29,314 bases of DNA, from positions 19,782-49,095 of the forward strand of contig DLTY01000048.1 in assembly GCA_002501535.1 (NCBI GenBank), read 5' to 3'. The number at the start of each line of letters is the position of its first letter. Positions within the stretch are counted from its first letter, which is position 1. The DNA comes from a bacterium UBP7_UBA7824. Lineage in GTDB: Bacteria; UBP7; UBA6624. Shown in pieces: positions 7,931 to 16,235 of the stretch. A model generated the notes under the pieces. The model ran no database searches. It worked only from the letters and a program-made list of their open reading frames with translations, and was not told the origin of the DNA. The position numbers and the translations under genes are program-made.

Positions 7931-9142
7931 ATGTTTTCAAATCTAACTCCAGAGTCAAACCAAAGACCAGGAAATGATCCCATTTTTGCACTTAGCGAAG
8001 AGGCTAGATCGAAAATCTCTAATGGTGAAAGGGTGATTGATGCAACTTTGGGTTGTTTGTTTGACGACAATGGAGAGCTTCTGGTTGTTGATGCATGGGA
8101 TGAAGTTGCTGCCGAGATTCACCCAAGCATGGTTGCCGGTTATGCTCCTATTTCAGGTGTCCAAAAATTTAATCATGCCATCATAGAGGATACATTTTCG
8201 GATTTTCAGCAGCTGAAAGATATAAGTGTATCTTCGGCAACACCTGGAGGAACAGGTGCTGTCACATCTTCAATTGTTAATTTTTTAGAACCAGGAGAGA
8301 CGCTTATTTCACCACATCTTTATTGGGGCCCATACAACACAATTTCTAGTTTAAATGGTCGAAAATTAACAACCTATAAAACCTTTACATCGGATTTGGA
8401 TTTTAATCTAGAAGGTCTTGATCAGGCAGTCAATCAAACTTCAAAAGAAAACAAAAGAGTATTGACTGTAATCAATTCTCCGTGCAACAATCCAACAGGC
8501 TACTCTTTAAGTTCAAGTGAATGGGATGGGGTTGGTGAAATTTTAACCAAAGCCTCCAGGGTTTCTAGGAATTCACTAATTATAGATTTGGCTTATTTTA
8601 AATTTGGACCTAAAAATAATCACTGGTTAAAAGTTGTAGAAAGGATATGTGATGATGTGCAAGTTCTTATCGCCTGGAGCGGAAGTAAATCTTTTACAAG
8701 GTATGGCGCTAGGGTTGGTGGAATCATTGCTTTAAACAGGGATGCTGATTCGAGAGAAAGGTTAAAAAGGGCATTTTCTTATTCCTCTAGGGGAACTTGG
8801 AGTAATTGCAATCACATGGGTCAATTTATTGCAACAAAATTAATCACCGATGATCGTTATAAAGAACAGGTTGATACTGAAAGAAACGCCATCATAAACT
8901 TACTCCAAGACAGAGTTGATGTATTTAATGACCAGGCGCAAAAATACAATTTGATCTACCCTCGCTATGAGGGTGGTTTTTTTGTAACTGTGTTTTGCAA
9001 AGAGCCACAAGCTGTTGCTAAAAGAATGAGAGACAAGAATGTTTATTTAATACCCGTAAAAGATGGAGTCAGGGTTGGTCTTTGCAGTGTTGCATCGAGA
9101 GATATTTCGGAACTTGTAGAAGTGCTAAATAGCTGTTTGTAA
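7931..9142 (+). CDS. Class I/II PLP-dependent aminotransferase
   Basis: Fold-type I aminotransferase, 403 residues. Cofactor residues are easy to place: GGTGA (106-110) for the phosphate, NNPTG (186-190), D219 with Y222 in DLAYF, the Schiff-base lysine K253 in GSKSFTRYGARVG, and a C-terminal Arg in DGVRVGLCS that would bind the substrate carboxylate. The N-terminal part (VIDATLGCLFDDNGEL and YAPISGVQKF) resembles the aspartate/aromatic aminotransferase group. The amino-acid substrate is not determined. ATG 7931 follows AGGATAT. The gene overlaps the next by one base (TAATG), so it is coupled to an alpha/beta hydrolase and then an epimerase-like protein. Confidence 0.88.
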   Translation: MFSNLTPESNQRPGNDPIFALSEEARSKISNGERVIDATLGCLFDDNGELLVVDAWDEVAAEIHPSMVAGYAPISGVQKFNHAIIEDTFSDFQQLKDISVSSATPGGTGAVTSSIVNFLEPGETLISPHLYWGPYNTISSLNGRKLTTYKTFTSDLDFNLEGLDQAVNQTSKENKRVLTVINSPCNNPTGYSLSSSEWDGVGEILTKASRVSRNSLIIDLAYFKFGPKNNHWLKVVERICDDVQVLIAWSGSKSFTRYGARVGGIIALNRDADSRERLKRAFSYSSRGTWSNCNHMGQFIATKLITDDRYKEQVDTERNAIINLLQDRVDVFNDQAQKYNLIYPRYEGGFFVTVFCKEPQAVAKRMRDKNVYLIPVKDGVRVGLCSVASRDISELVEVLNSCL

Positions 9143-9888
9143 TGAACCTTAAAATTCAGGGAAAAGGGCAACCTTTATTATTGATACCGGGCCTTGGAGG
9201 GTGCTCAAAAAGTTTTGATTACCTGGTCCCACATTTAGATGATTTTCAGGTGATAACATTTGATCCATTGGGTTGTGGCTCCAGCATGTCAGTAGATAAA
9301 AACAAACCCAATATTATTTTTTCATCTGTTGTTGCTTTAATTAAGGATTTACAAATCGAAAAAATAAATGTTTTAGGAACTTCTTTTGGTGGTGTAATTG
9401 CGAGAATGATTGCTGCTGAAAATAGTGATTTGATAGACAGGGTCATCCTTGTCGCAACTGAGCCAGATCCAGATAGATCCATTCGTCCAACCCATCAAAA
9501 ACCAAGAGTTGGCAAAGGAGCCTCTTCCGAGGAAAGGACAAAAGCCTGGCTGCAAAGTTTTTCTTTTAAGGGTTGGGAAAATGAAGATAATGTTAGTTTT
9601 ACAGCTGCAGTTAAATACTATTCAAAGAATGAATCTATTTCAGAAACGCAAAGATTGCAAAAGAATTTCGTTTTGCAAAATAGACATTTTGGCATACCTG
9701 AAAATGTTAAGAATAAAGCTTTAATTGTTCATGGCAGTTGTGATCCATTGGTACCTTTTAGAAATGCAGAAATATTACATGATTTAATTTCCAAATCTGA
9801 AATAAAAAAAATTGAATCCTGTGGACACATGGTTGCTTGGGAAAAATCTAAAGAGTTAGCAATTTTAATTAAGGAATTCTTCGAATGA
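9142..9888 (+). CDS. Alpha/beta hydrolase
   Basis: Cytoplasmic alpha/beta-hydrolase fold protein of 248 residues. The catalytic triad can be assigned as S81 (nucleophile elbow GTSFGG), D201 (HGSCDPLVPF) and H229 (CGHMVAWE). The oxyanion region is LIPGLGG near residue 17. Size and motifs fit small esterases, lactonases and thioesterases; I cannot pick a substrate. It starts within the aminotransferase stop (TAATG) and ends overlapping the epimerase gene (ATGA). The three genes are therefore translated as a unit and probably serve one pathway. Confidence 0.85.
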   Translation: MNLKIQGKGQPLLLIPGLGGCSKSFDYLVPHLDDFQVITFDPLGCGSSMSVDKNKPNIIFSSVVALIKDLQIEKINVLGTSFGGVIARMIAAENSDLIDRVILVATEPDPDRSIRPTHQKPRVGKGASSEERTKAWLQSFSFKGWENEDNVSFTAAVKYYSKNESISETQRLQKNFVLQNRHFGIPENVKNKALIVHGSCDPLVPFRNAEILHDLISKSEIKKIESCGHMVAWEKSKELAILIKEFFE

Positions 9889-10916
9889 GAATCTTGGTTA
9901 TTGGCGGAACTAGATTTATGGGAAGGGGTTTAGTCCATAAGTTTTTAAAAAATGGTCATGATGTTTTTATTATGACGAGAGGGCTTACACAGCACCCCTT
10001 CAAACATGATGTTCGGCATGTTTTATGTGACAGATTTAATAGTGAGGCTTTCAAATATGAGTTAATTAATTTAAAGAAGGAAATTAATACAGAGGTGGTA
10101 TTTGATGCAGTTGTCGATTTTCTTTCATTCAATGGACAACATTCACAAGATTTTATTGATGTTTTTTCAGATTCCGGCTCAATCGGTCACTTTATACATA
10201 TATCAACGGGTTCTGTTTACGCGGTCGGAGAAAGGTATCACGATGGGTTAATACTAGAAAAAGATTTTCAAAACCAATTGGCAAAGCCTTGGAGAAACAA
10301 TATTGAAAGTTGGAATTATGGCCTTGGGAAAAGAGAGGCTGAACATGTGTTAGAAAAAGCCTGGAATGATTTTGGCTTTCCTGAAACCAGAATCAGGATT
10401 CCGATAGTTGAAGGACCTTATGATCACACATTAAGAAGCTGGAAGTACCAGCTTTGGCTCCAAAGCGGCAAGCCAATCGATCTTCCTGATGGGGGAGGTT
10501 TCAAGTTTACACATGTTTTTTCTGAAGATGTTATTGATGCTATTTCGTCAATAATTAAAATTGGATCACCCTTGTATGGAAATGCTTTCAATCTTGCGCA
10601 AGAAGAACAGCCATCATTAAAAAATTATCTTATAGAGATGGCAAAAACAATTGGTGTTGAGCCTAAATTTAAGAATATTTCCCTAGATAAGTACTGGAGC
10701 CCTTTGGAGAAAAATAAAGTTTTTTCTAAATCAAAAGCATGGCAACCTTATGCATCGTGGCTTAAAAGAGATTCATGCTTAAGTATTGAAAAAGCAAAAA
10801 AATATTTGTCATGGAAACCAACACCAATGAATGATGCACTGCAAAAAACTTGTTTATGGTTCGACAGTAAGCAAAATTTATTTCAAAAACCATCCAGCGA
10901 ACCTTGGTTAAGTTGA
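9885..10916 (+). CDS. NAD(P)-dependent epimerase/dehydratase (extended SDR)
   Basis: Rossmann-fold protein of 343 residues in the extended or atypical SDR group. The nucleotide-binding loop is ILVIGGTRFMGRGLVHKF (GGTRFMG at 7-13), a form seen in CSP41-like NAD-dependent epimerases. There is a serine-rich strand HISTGSVYAV near 106-113 and a catalytic-type YxxxK at Y145 and K149. It probably acts on a nucleotide sugar or related alcohol; the exact reaction is unknown. It overlaps the hydrolase gene by four bases (ATGA). It is the last gene before the copper operon, whose promoter and operator lie in the 30 bases after its stop. Confidence 0.82.
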   Translation: MRILVIGGTRFMGRGLVHKFLKNGHDVFIMTRGLTQHPFKHDVRHVLCDRFNSEAFKYELINLKKEINTEVVFDAVVDFLSFNGQHSQDFIDVFSDSGSIGHFIHISTGSVYAVGERYHDGLILEKDFQNQLAKPWRNNIESWNYGLGKREAEHVLEKAWNDFGFPETRIRIPIVEGPYDHTLRSWKYQLWLQSGKPIDLPDGGGFKFTHVFSEDVIDAISSIIKIGSPLYGNAFNLAQEEQPSLKNYLIEMAKTIGVEPKFKNISLDKYWSPLEKNKVFSKSKAWQPYASWLKRDSCLSIEKAKKYLSWKPTPMNDALQKTCLWFDSKQNLFQKPSSEPWLS

Positions 10917-10921
10917 TGTAG

Positions 10922-10946
10922 TACAATATACCCATCGGGGGTATAT
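10922..10946 (+). promoter_or_regulatory. CsoR-type copper operator with -10 box
   Basis: An 8-bp perfect inverted repeat, ATATACCC-N5-GGGTATAT (10926-10946), closely matches known CsoR operators (TACCC...GGGTA). It overlaps a -10-like TACAAT at 10922-10927; no good -35 is seen. The right arm includes the G-run that serves as SD for csoR, and the repeat ends one base before the ATG at 10947. CsoR bound here would block the promoter of its own operon, and Cu(I) would release it. Confidence 0.8.
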
Positions 10947-11249
10947 ATGAAAAATGACAATTATTGTGATTCTTTACCGGAATCTCACGGCCAGGCTTTA
11001 AGGAATCTGGCTCGTATAAAAGGCCAAATTGGCGGTGTTCAAAAAATGATCAGAGAAGGTAGCTATTGTTTGGATGTTTTGACCCAAATTCATGCTGCAA
11101 GGTCAGCGCTTGATAGTGTATCTGCAGCATTAATGGAAAATCATCTTGAAAGCTGCTGTGTTGAAGCGATCATATCTGATGACAAAGATTTAGCTTTAAA
11201 AAGAGTTACCGAGTTTTCTCAGTGTTGCAAAAAATTCATTAAAGGTTAA
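10947..11249 (+). CDS. csoR: Copper-sensing repressor CsoR
   Basis: All-helical DUF156/CsoR-RcnR family regulator, 100 residues. The Cu(I) ligand set Cys-His-Cys is present as C41 (GSYCLD), H66 and C70 (ENHLESCC), which separates it from nickel-sensing RcnR and formaldehyde-sensing FrmR. The DNA-contact helix has RIKGQIGGVQKMI. A CsoR-type palindrome lies directly upstream and a copper ATPase follows 2 nt after the stop, so a copper-responsive autoregulated operon is very likely. Extra cysteines occur at C7, C71 and near the C-terminus (QCC). Confidence 0.93.
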   Translation: MKNDNYCDSLPESHGQALRNLARIKGQIGGVQKMIREGSYCLDVLTQIHAARSALDSVSAALMENHLESCCVEAIISDDKDLALKRVTEFSQCCKKFIKG

Positions 11250-11251
11250 AG

Positions 11252-13366
11252 ATGTCTGAATCTAATTTTTCTTCTAGTGTTTTTGGCATGCATTGCGCAA
11301 ATTGCGTAACATCGCTAGAAAAAGCCATTATGCAAGTTCCCGGTGTCCAAAAGGTATCTGTTAACCTGCAAGCTAAAAAGGTTGTTGTTTCTGGAAAATT
11401 TTCCATATCCTCTGTTAAAGAGGTTATTGTTAATAAGGGTTATTCTTTTGAACAGCCCATGCAAGATAGAACAAAAGAGCTTTGGATCGTTTGGCTGTTA
11501 GCTGTCTTATCCTTCTTTGTTAAAGATCAGTTAGGAATATTGGTTTTTCTAGGGTGCGCATTAGCAGGAGATTTGGCCAAAAAGTTAACACATGACGGGC
11601 TGTCTTCACTTAAGCAAAAAGATTACAAGATGGAGACATTGATTTTTATTGGCGTTTGGGGGGCTGCTTTGCATCATATTTTTTCTCTTTTGACTGGCCA
11701 TCATGGGATGGGAAAAGAAGGGGTTATCCTTTTGGCGATATATCTCACAGGTCAACACCTTGAATCAAGGCTTAAAGATAAAGCTGATATTGCGATCAAG
11801 GATCTTTTAAATTTGCTTCCAGATGATGTTGTATTAATTAAAAATAATAAAAAGGTTACAACCAAATTAAAAGATGTCGAGACAGGAGATTGCATTTTAG
11901 TTTTGCCAGGACAATCCGTACCATTAGATGGAGTTGTTATTGAAGGAAAAAGTGAGCTTAATGAAAGCTTGATAACCGGTGAGTCAGAGCCGGTTTTAAA
12001 GGTTATCGATGATGGTGTCATAGGCGGAACTTTAAACATTTCGGGAAGAATTGTTATCAAAGTAAGTGCTCCTGGTGATGAAGGTTACCTTTCAAAACTT
12101 GTTGAGATGGTTGAGAATGCAAGTGCCGCCAATATACCTGTTCAAGGTTTGGTAGACAAGATTGTTGCTGTCTTTGTGCCGATTGTTTTATGGGCAGCTG
12201 GTTTAGCGGGTGTTTTTTGGTTTATTGTGCCAGAAAGAATGATGGGAATAAACCAGTTTTTAATTTCTAAATTAGCAATAGATATGGAACCTTTAAGTTG
12301 GTTTATGGTGGTTCTTGCCGTTTTGGTCGTTTCTTGCCCTTGCCCATTAGGCATAGCAACCCCATTAGCGCTTTTCATTGGTGCTGGTAGGGGCGCTAAA
12401 ATCGGTTTGATCATCCGTGATGGAAAAGGTTTAGAGGATTTAAAAAGTTGCAAGGTTTTGATGCTGGATAAAACCGGCACCTTAACAACTGGAAACCCAA
12501 CAGTGCAATCAATCTTTCCATTTGATGGGTTTACCGAAGAGCAGGTGTTGCAGCATGCTGCTTCAGCAGAAGAAGGCAGCGAACACCCAATTGCAAAAGC
12601 CATATTAAAGAATTGCAAATCAAGAAAAATCAAATGGCAAAAATTGGAAAATTACAAATATCATTTTGGCTCCGGAGTTGAAGGTTTAGATAAAAATGGC
12701 AATAAAGTCATGGCTGGTAGTGTTGCTTGGGCGTTACCAGAACCAATTGCTGTTTCTGATGAAATTCCAACAGATGCAACAATTGTTGCTGTGAGTATCG
12801 ATAGCAAGCCAATAGGTTTAATAGCGTTAAATGATGAAATTAGAAAAAACGCATTTGAAACGATTAGAAAGATTCAAAAAATGAATATAAAAATTGTTAT
12901 TGCTAGCGGTGATAGAGAAGAGTCGGTTAAAGCTGTAGCTGAAAAACTTTCAATAAAAAATTATTTCCATGCACAAAAGCCAGAAGACAAGCTTGCCTTG
13001 GTTAGCGAGTACCAAAAAGACAACATTCATGTTGTTTTTGCTGGGGATGGTGTTAATGATGCTCCAGCTTTAGCTGCAGCCACTGTGGGTATTGCGATGG
13101 GGGATGGTTCAGACCTTGCAAAACAGAATGGCGGTTTGATTTTACCTAAAGGAAATCTTCTGAATATTTATAAAGCGATCGTTCTTAGCCAAAAAACATT
13201 TTCCATTGTTGGCCAAAATTTATTTTGGGCAGCTATATACAATGTCATTGCAATACCGTTGGCATTTTTTGGTGTCTTGCACCCAATAGTTGCACAAAGT
13301 GCCATGGTTATTTCAGATCTTATCGTTATTTTGAATAGTTTACGTTTACAAAAAATTAAAATATGA
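11252..13366 (+). CDS. copA: Cu(I)-exporting P1B-type ATPase CopA
   Basis: Inner-membrane copper pump of 704 residues. In order: one N-terminal heavy-metal domain with GMHCANC (C15, C18); the actuator loop TGES near 241; the transmembrane metal site CPC near 361-363; the phosphorylation site DKTGTLT with Asp near 405; the nucleotide-binding HP in SEHPIAKAI; and the hinge GDGVNDAP near 598. The TM7 motif YN with downstream Pro (NLFWAAIYNVIAIP) is that of Cu(I) ATPases. The TM8 motif reads MVISD instead of the usual MxxSS. The residue after CPC is Pro rather than the common Ala. It lies two bases after csoR and overlaps the glycosyltransferase gene (ATGA). Confidence 0.95.
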   Translation: MSESNFSSSVFGMHCANCVTSLEKAIMQVPGVQKVSVNLQAKKVVVSGKFSISSVKEVIVNKGYSFEQPMQDRTKELWIVWLLAVLSFFVKDQLGILVFLGCALAGDLAKKLTHDGLSSLKQKDYKMETLIFIGVWGAALHHIFSLLTGHHGMGKEGVILLAIYLTGQHLESRLKDKADIAIKDLLNLLPDDVVLIKNNKKVTTKLKDVETGDCILVLPGQSVPLDGVVIEGKSELNESLITGESEPVLKVIDDGVIGGTLNISGRIVIKVSAPGDEGYLSKLVEMVENASAANIPVQGLVDKIVAVFVPIVLWAAGLAGVFWFIVPERMMGINQFLISKLAIDMEPLSWFMVVLAVLVVSCPCPLGIATPLALFIGAGRGAKIGLIIRDGKGLEDLKSCKVLMLDKTGTLTTGNPTVQSIFPFDGFTEEQVLQHAASAEEGSEHPIAKAILKNCKSRKIKWQKLENYKYHFGSGVEGLDKNGNKVMAGSVAWALPEPIAVSDEIPTDATIVAVSIDSKPIGLIALNDEIRKNAFETIRKIQKMNIKIVIASGDREESVKAVAEKLSIKNYFHAQKPEDKLALVSEYQKDNIHVVFAGDGVNDAPALAAATVGIAMGDGSDLAKQNGGLILPKGNLLNIYKAIVLSQKTFSIVGQNLFWAAIYNVIAIPLAFFGVLHPIVAQSAMVISDLIVILNSLRLQKIKI

Positions 13367-14175
13367 AAATTTCTGTAATCCTCATAACATACAAGAAATT
13401 TAATGAATTGACTTTAACACTTTCTGCTTTAGAAAATCAAATTAATAAAGGTTTTGAGGTTATCGTTGCAGAGGATGACAACTCGCAAGAAACAAAAAAA
13501 ATAATAACAAAATTTCAAAAGAGAGGCAAGTTAGATTTAAGGCACGTTCATCAGGAGGACAATGGATATCAGAGATCAAAAATAGTAAATAAAGGTATTG
13601 CTGAATCAAAAGGCGATTATCTTCTTTTTCTGGATAGTGATTGCGTTCCTAGGTCTGACTGGGTTGAATCATATGCAAAATCAGCAAGAGTTGGTTGGTT
13701 CTTTTCAGGCGGAAGTGTGGTGCACATTCCTGAAAAGATTCATTTGAAACTTCGAGTTTCAGATGTAAATGACAACAAAATTTTCAATTATCAATGGTTG
13801 AAAAATCAAGGTTTATCCTGCAAAAGGACAAAATTAAGGTTATCAAATCTGGGACTCTTTAAACACGTTATGAACATTCTGACAACACGCCTGGGTGTTT
13901 TTACTGGCGGTAACTCTGCATGCTGGAGAAAGGATGCATTGGCTGTAAATGGTTTTAATGAGGATTTCAAGACTTACGGATCTGAAGATAGGGAATTCGG
14001 AGCGAGGCTCGTTAATTATGGCTTAAAAGGAATCGTTAAGAAATTTTCTTTTATTGTGGTGCATCTTGATCACCCAAGACCGTATAGTGATGATGAAAAT
14101 GTTAAAAATCGAAAAATCATGAAAAAGGTTATGTTTTCTAGAAAGCACTGGGCTAAAAACGGCATCAAGAAATAA
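13363..14175 (+). CDS. Family 2 glycosyltransferase
   Basis: GT-A fold transferase of 270 residues that would add a sugar from a nucleotide sugar to a cell-surface acceptor. It begins ISVILITYKKFNELTLTL, has the metal-binding DSD at 91-93 (LLFLDSDCVPR), and carries a Glyco_transf_7C-type C-terminal segment with GNSACWRKDAL, GFNEDF and the acidic catalytic pair in GSEDREFG (E208, D209). No transmembrane segment is visible. Its ATG lies inside the copA stop codon (ATGA 13363-13366), so it should be translated with the copper pump although glycosyltransferases are not normal copper-operon members. Donor and acceptor are unknown. Confidence 0.88.
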   Translation: MKISVILITYKKFNELTLTLSALENQINKGFEVIVAEDDNSQETKKIITKFQKRGKLDLRHVHQEDNGYQRSKIVNKGIAESKGDYLLFLDSDCVPRSDWVESYAKSARVGWFFSGGSVVHIPEKIHLKLRVSDVNDNKIFNYQWLKNQGLSCKRTKLRLSNLGLFKHVMNILTTRLGVFTGGNSACWRKDALAVNGFNEDFKTYGSEDREFGARLVNYGLKGIVKKFSFIVVHLDHPRPYSDDENVKNRKIMKKVMFSRKHWAKNGIKK

Positions 14176-14185
14176 AACCAACAAA

Positions 14186-14206
14186 AAGAAACTTTTGCAG
14201 TTTCTT
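14186..14206 (+). terminator. Weak hairpin after glycosyltransferase gene
   Basis: A perfect 7-bp stem AAGAAAC/GTTTCTT with a 7-nt loop lies in the 56-base gap between the glycosyltransferase and DUF1800 genes. It is AT-rich and not followed by a T-run, so it is a poor intrinsic terminator. The next 25 bases include TATATAGG, which might be part of a promoter, but no convincing -35 is seen. Confidence 0.25.
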
Positions 14207-14231
14207 CATAGTACTATATAGGCATAAAAAC

Positions 14232-16232
14232 ATGTTGAAGAGAATTAAATTCACCTTATTTATCCTTCTTCTTTCTTTTTCCAGCATCACCCAGAAACAA
14301 AGCGAACCCTGGGTTAAATTTGGATTAACGGACGAGCAGGCTGCTCGTCATGTTTTAGATAGATTTGCTTTTGGACCAAGGCAGGGAGATATTAAAAAGG
14401 TTACATCTATAGGAGTCAGCAATTGGTTTGAAAATCAGATGCTTGCAGCCCAAGGTAATTCTCAATTGGAAGAAATTCTCAATAAGCTTGATTTCAAGTC
14501 ATTAGAAATGTCTTTAGACGAGATGGCAAATACGTATGTCCCATACGGTCAAATCAATCGCAGGGTCAAGGATTGGGCTATTGAATCAGGCTTGGTAACA
14601 GAACAGGATTTTTTGACCATGACGAATGAAGAGCAAAGAAGGTTGGCTCTTTTGTATATGGATGATTTTTCACTTAGACCAATTTCAGAACTTGATTCTG
14701 AAACATTAGCTCAAAAGATGATTAGAGCTGCTTATTCTGAAAATCAATTCCAAGAAGTTTTAACAGATTTCTGGTTTAATCATTTCAATATAGATGCTAG
14801 CCAAAATGATGTTCGTCCTTATGTTTATTCATATGAAAGAGATGCAATTAGGTCTAACGTATTCGGAAATTTTTCCGATATGCTTGAGGCGACAGCAAAA
14901 CATCCAGGGATGCTTTTTTATCTCGATAATGGACTTTCTACAGCTGGTTCAGGTGTTGAAACAACCGTTAGTTTCCATATGGAAAACTTATCACAAACAA
15001 CAAGAAAACGAGATTTGCCAAAATCGGCAAGAAGCCTTCTGAACAATTCAGGCAGAGGGCTGAATGAAAATTACGCTAGAGAATTAATGGAATTGCACAC
15101 ATTGGGTGTTGATGCATTCAATAATATTAATGGCTATACACAAAAAGATGTTCAGGAAGTTGCTCGTGCTTTTACTGGTTGGACATGGATTTTGCAAGAC
15201 AGTTTAAATACCCGACTGCCTGAGGGTATCGCCTCCATGGGAATGGCAAATCAGGATTCAAATATGTCTGCAATGGGTAATCAAGTCGGCAATTCTTTTT
15301 TATCTTCACAACTTGAAAGACTTGGCTTTGCGCAAGAGGGATCTTTTATTTTTAGAGCAAGTGCTCATGATGCAGGAGAAAAAAATATTTTGGGACATTA
15401 TTTCCCAAGGGGAGGAGGTTTGGAGGAGGGTGAAAAAGTTTTGAATATACTGTCAAAACATGAATATACCGCCAGGTTCCTATCAAAGAAAATAGCAACT
15501 AAATTTGTTCAAGACGATCCTCCTGAGGAGCTTATCGAGCTTATGACAAAAGCTTATCTGAACAGTTCAGGAGACTTAATTGAGGTTTACAGATCAATGT
15601 TTTATTCTGATTATTTTTGGAGAGACGAGGCGATAAGGTCAAAGATTAAATCCCCATTTGAGCTTATTATCTCCACAGTCCGTATTTTAGACAGCAAGGT
15701 TACATCCTTAAAAGGACTTTTCAATTCAATAAAAACCATGGGGCAACCACTTTATCGTTATCAGGCTCCAACTGGATATCCAGACTCTGCTTCATCCTGG
15801 GTAAACACCGGGTCCTTGGTTTCAAGAATGAATTTCGGATTACTGATTGGTGGTGACAAGATAAGAGGGGTTGATTCTGACCTGAAAGCTCTAAACACTT
15901 TCGATGGAGTTTTTCATGAGCCTGAAAGTGTTCAGCATGCTTTGGAAGTTTATGCAGGAATAATAATGCCTTACAGGGATCTAAAGGAAACCTTAAGGAT
16001 TTTAGAACCTGTTGTAAATGCTGAAGATTTAAATGCAAAGATTGAAATTGCTTCAGAGCAGTTTAATGTAGAAAGATCCATGCGGAACGGAATGAGTGAA
16101 GATGATTTTTCAAATGTTTTAGATCAGGATTTTCAAATTGGGAATAATAGAAAAACAACAAAGGAAAACGAAAGTATACTCGGCCAAATTGTTGGTGTTA
16201 TTTTGGGCAGTCCCGAATTTCAAAGGAGGTAG
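14232..16232 (+). CDS. Secreted DUF1800 family protein
   Basis: Exported protein of 666 residues in the DUF1800 family (PF08811), whose biochemical role is not established. A Sec signal peptide (about 1-20) precedes the conserved first block ARHVLDRFAFGPRQGD. This is followed by DFWFNHFNID near 178-187, and by the family core NENYARELMELHTLGVD with YTQKDVQEVARAFTGW near 278-315. ATG 14232 is supported by the signal peptide. The DUF1501 gene starts four bases after its stop behind a perfect SD. The DUF1800/DUF1501 pair is a widespread conserved cassette, so the two products probably act together in the periplasm or outer envelope. Confidence 0.85.
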   Translation: MLKRIKFTLFILLLSFSSITQKQSEPWVKFGLTDEQAARHVLDRFAFGPRQGDIKKVTSIGVSNWFENQMLAAQGNSQLEEILNKLDFKSLEMSLDEMANTYVPYGQINRRVKDWAIESGLVTEQDFLTMTNEEQRRLALLYMDDFSLRPISELDSETLAQKMIRAAYSENQFQEVLTDFWFNHFNIDASQNDVRPYVYSYERDAIRSNVFGNFSDMLEATAKHPGMLFYLDNGLSTAGSGVETTVSFHMENLSQTTRKRDLPKSARSLLNNSGRGLNENYARELMELHTLGVDAFNNINGYTQKDVQEVARAFTGWTWILQDSLNTRLPEGIASMGMANQDSNMSAMGNQVGNSFLSSQLERLGFAQEGSFIFRASAHDAGEKNILGHYFPRGGGLEEGEKVLNILSKHEYTARFLSKKIATKFVQDDPPEELIELMTKAYLNSSGDLIEVYRSMFYSDYFWRDEAIRSKIKSPFELIISTVRILDSKVTSLKGLFNSIKTMGQPLYRYQAPTGYPDSASSWVNTGSLVSRMNFGLLIGGDKIRGVDSDLKALNTFDGVFHEPESVQHALEVYAGIIMPYRDLKETLRILEPVVNAEDLNAKIEIASEQFNVERSMRNGMSEDDFSNVLDQDFQIGNNRKTTKENESILGQIVGVILGSPEFQRR

Positions 16233-16235
16233 TTT

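Noticed and set aside
13363..14175. Glycosyltransferase as a recently acquired gene
   Set aside because: Its base composition and SD-free overlapping start look like those of its neighbours; nothing in the sequence marks transfer.
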